Below, piece after piece: positions 49,435 through 49,450 of a stretch of 49,450 nt of DNA (its first letter is position 1; each line of letters starts with the position of its first letter). A program made the position numbers and the translations under genes. The notes under the pieces were generated by a model. The model made no database searches. It was not told where the DNA came from and worked only from the letters and a program-made list of their open reading frames with translations. The DNA is from an uncultured Ruminococcus sp. (GTDB lineage Bacteria > Bacillota > Clostridia > Monoglobales > Monoglobaceae), in contig CACXES010000032.1 in assembly GCA_902766745.1 (NCBI GenBank), positions 1 to 49,450 on the forward strand. The letters are read 5' to 3'.

Positions 49435-49450
49435 CACAGTTGAATGAACA
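49431..49450 (+). CDS. Start of a further operon gene (partial, runs off right edge)
   Basis: ATG at 49431 overlaps the preceding stop as ATGA and is preceded by AAAAGGAG. Only MTQLNE is visible. Its coupling to the N-lobe-only kinase paralogue makes it a candidate for the missing catalytic lobe, but nothing in the six residues shows that. Confidence 0.6.

Overview
The window comes from an anaerobic, spore-forming member of the Clostridia (Bacillota). The support is sporulation genes (a SpoIVA homologue and a BofA-like protein), an oxygen-sensitive glycyl-radical enzyme, Gram-positive surface proteins carrying S-layer homology (SLH) domains, and strong GGAGG ribosome binding sites with sigma-A type promoters. 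The richness in SLH proteins, a cohesin/dockerin protein and secreted carbohydrate-related enzymes suggests a gut or other fibre-rich habitat. I cannot place it more finely from the sequence alone. I saw no tRNA, rRNA, CRISPR array, transposase or integrase.

Layout. 0-11.4 kb: surface and housekeeping genes. These are the first codons of a secreted protein (minus strand), a cohesin/dockerin/FN3/SLH protein, a fused beta-glucoside-type PTS IIBCA permease, an orphan HlyD-type adaptor with a repetitive acidic N-terminus, a BofA-like protein, prmC, a DUF1385 (YqhQ-like) membrane protein, and a secreted prenyltransferase-repeat protein with SLH domains. 11.4-24.2 kb: a catabolic locus with a glycyl-radical enzyme, its radical-SAM activase, six Gfo/Idh/MocA oxidoreductases, a hydroxypyruvate-isomerase-like TIM-barrel enzyme and two AraC regulators. 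It is arranged as two minus-strand operons, each divergent from its own AraC gene. 24.2-28 kb: a consensus promoter, a long untranslated leader with hairpins, and two tandem secreted DUF6273-like/copper-amine-oxidase-N-like paralogues.

28-41 kb: a LOG-family protein, a PurF homologue lacking the glutaminase cysteine, a MacAB-like export operon (adaptor, ATPase, permease) running into an SLH protein, a LarA-type racemase with all its active-site residues, a secreted sialate-O-acetylesterase-like SGNH esterase, and an ArsC/Spx-like protein. 41-43 kb: a gene relic and spoIVA, which lacks its normal C-terminal domain and has a good sigma-E type promoter upstream.

43-49.45 kb: an AT-rich, accessory-looking region. 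It holds small proteins, a candidate small RNA with its own promoter and terminator, a flavin reductase, a DUF4143 ATPase, and a plus-strand operon. The operon has a strong promoter directly behind a 19-bp inverted repeat and encodes a small protein, an XRE-type regulator, a HipA-like kinase, a Fic protein with an intact HPFxxGNGR motif, a second protein matching only the N-terminal half of the kinase, and the start of a further gene that runs off the window.

The two most promising unknown systems are the glycyl-radical/oxidoreductase locus, which probably degrades an unusual sugar, polyol or glycoside through keto intermediates and radical bond cleavage, and the XRE-HipA-Fic operon, which has the architecture of a toxin-antitoxin or defence module.
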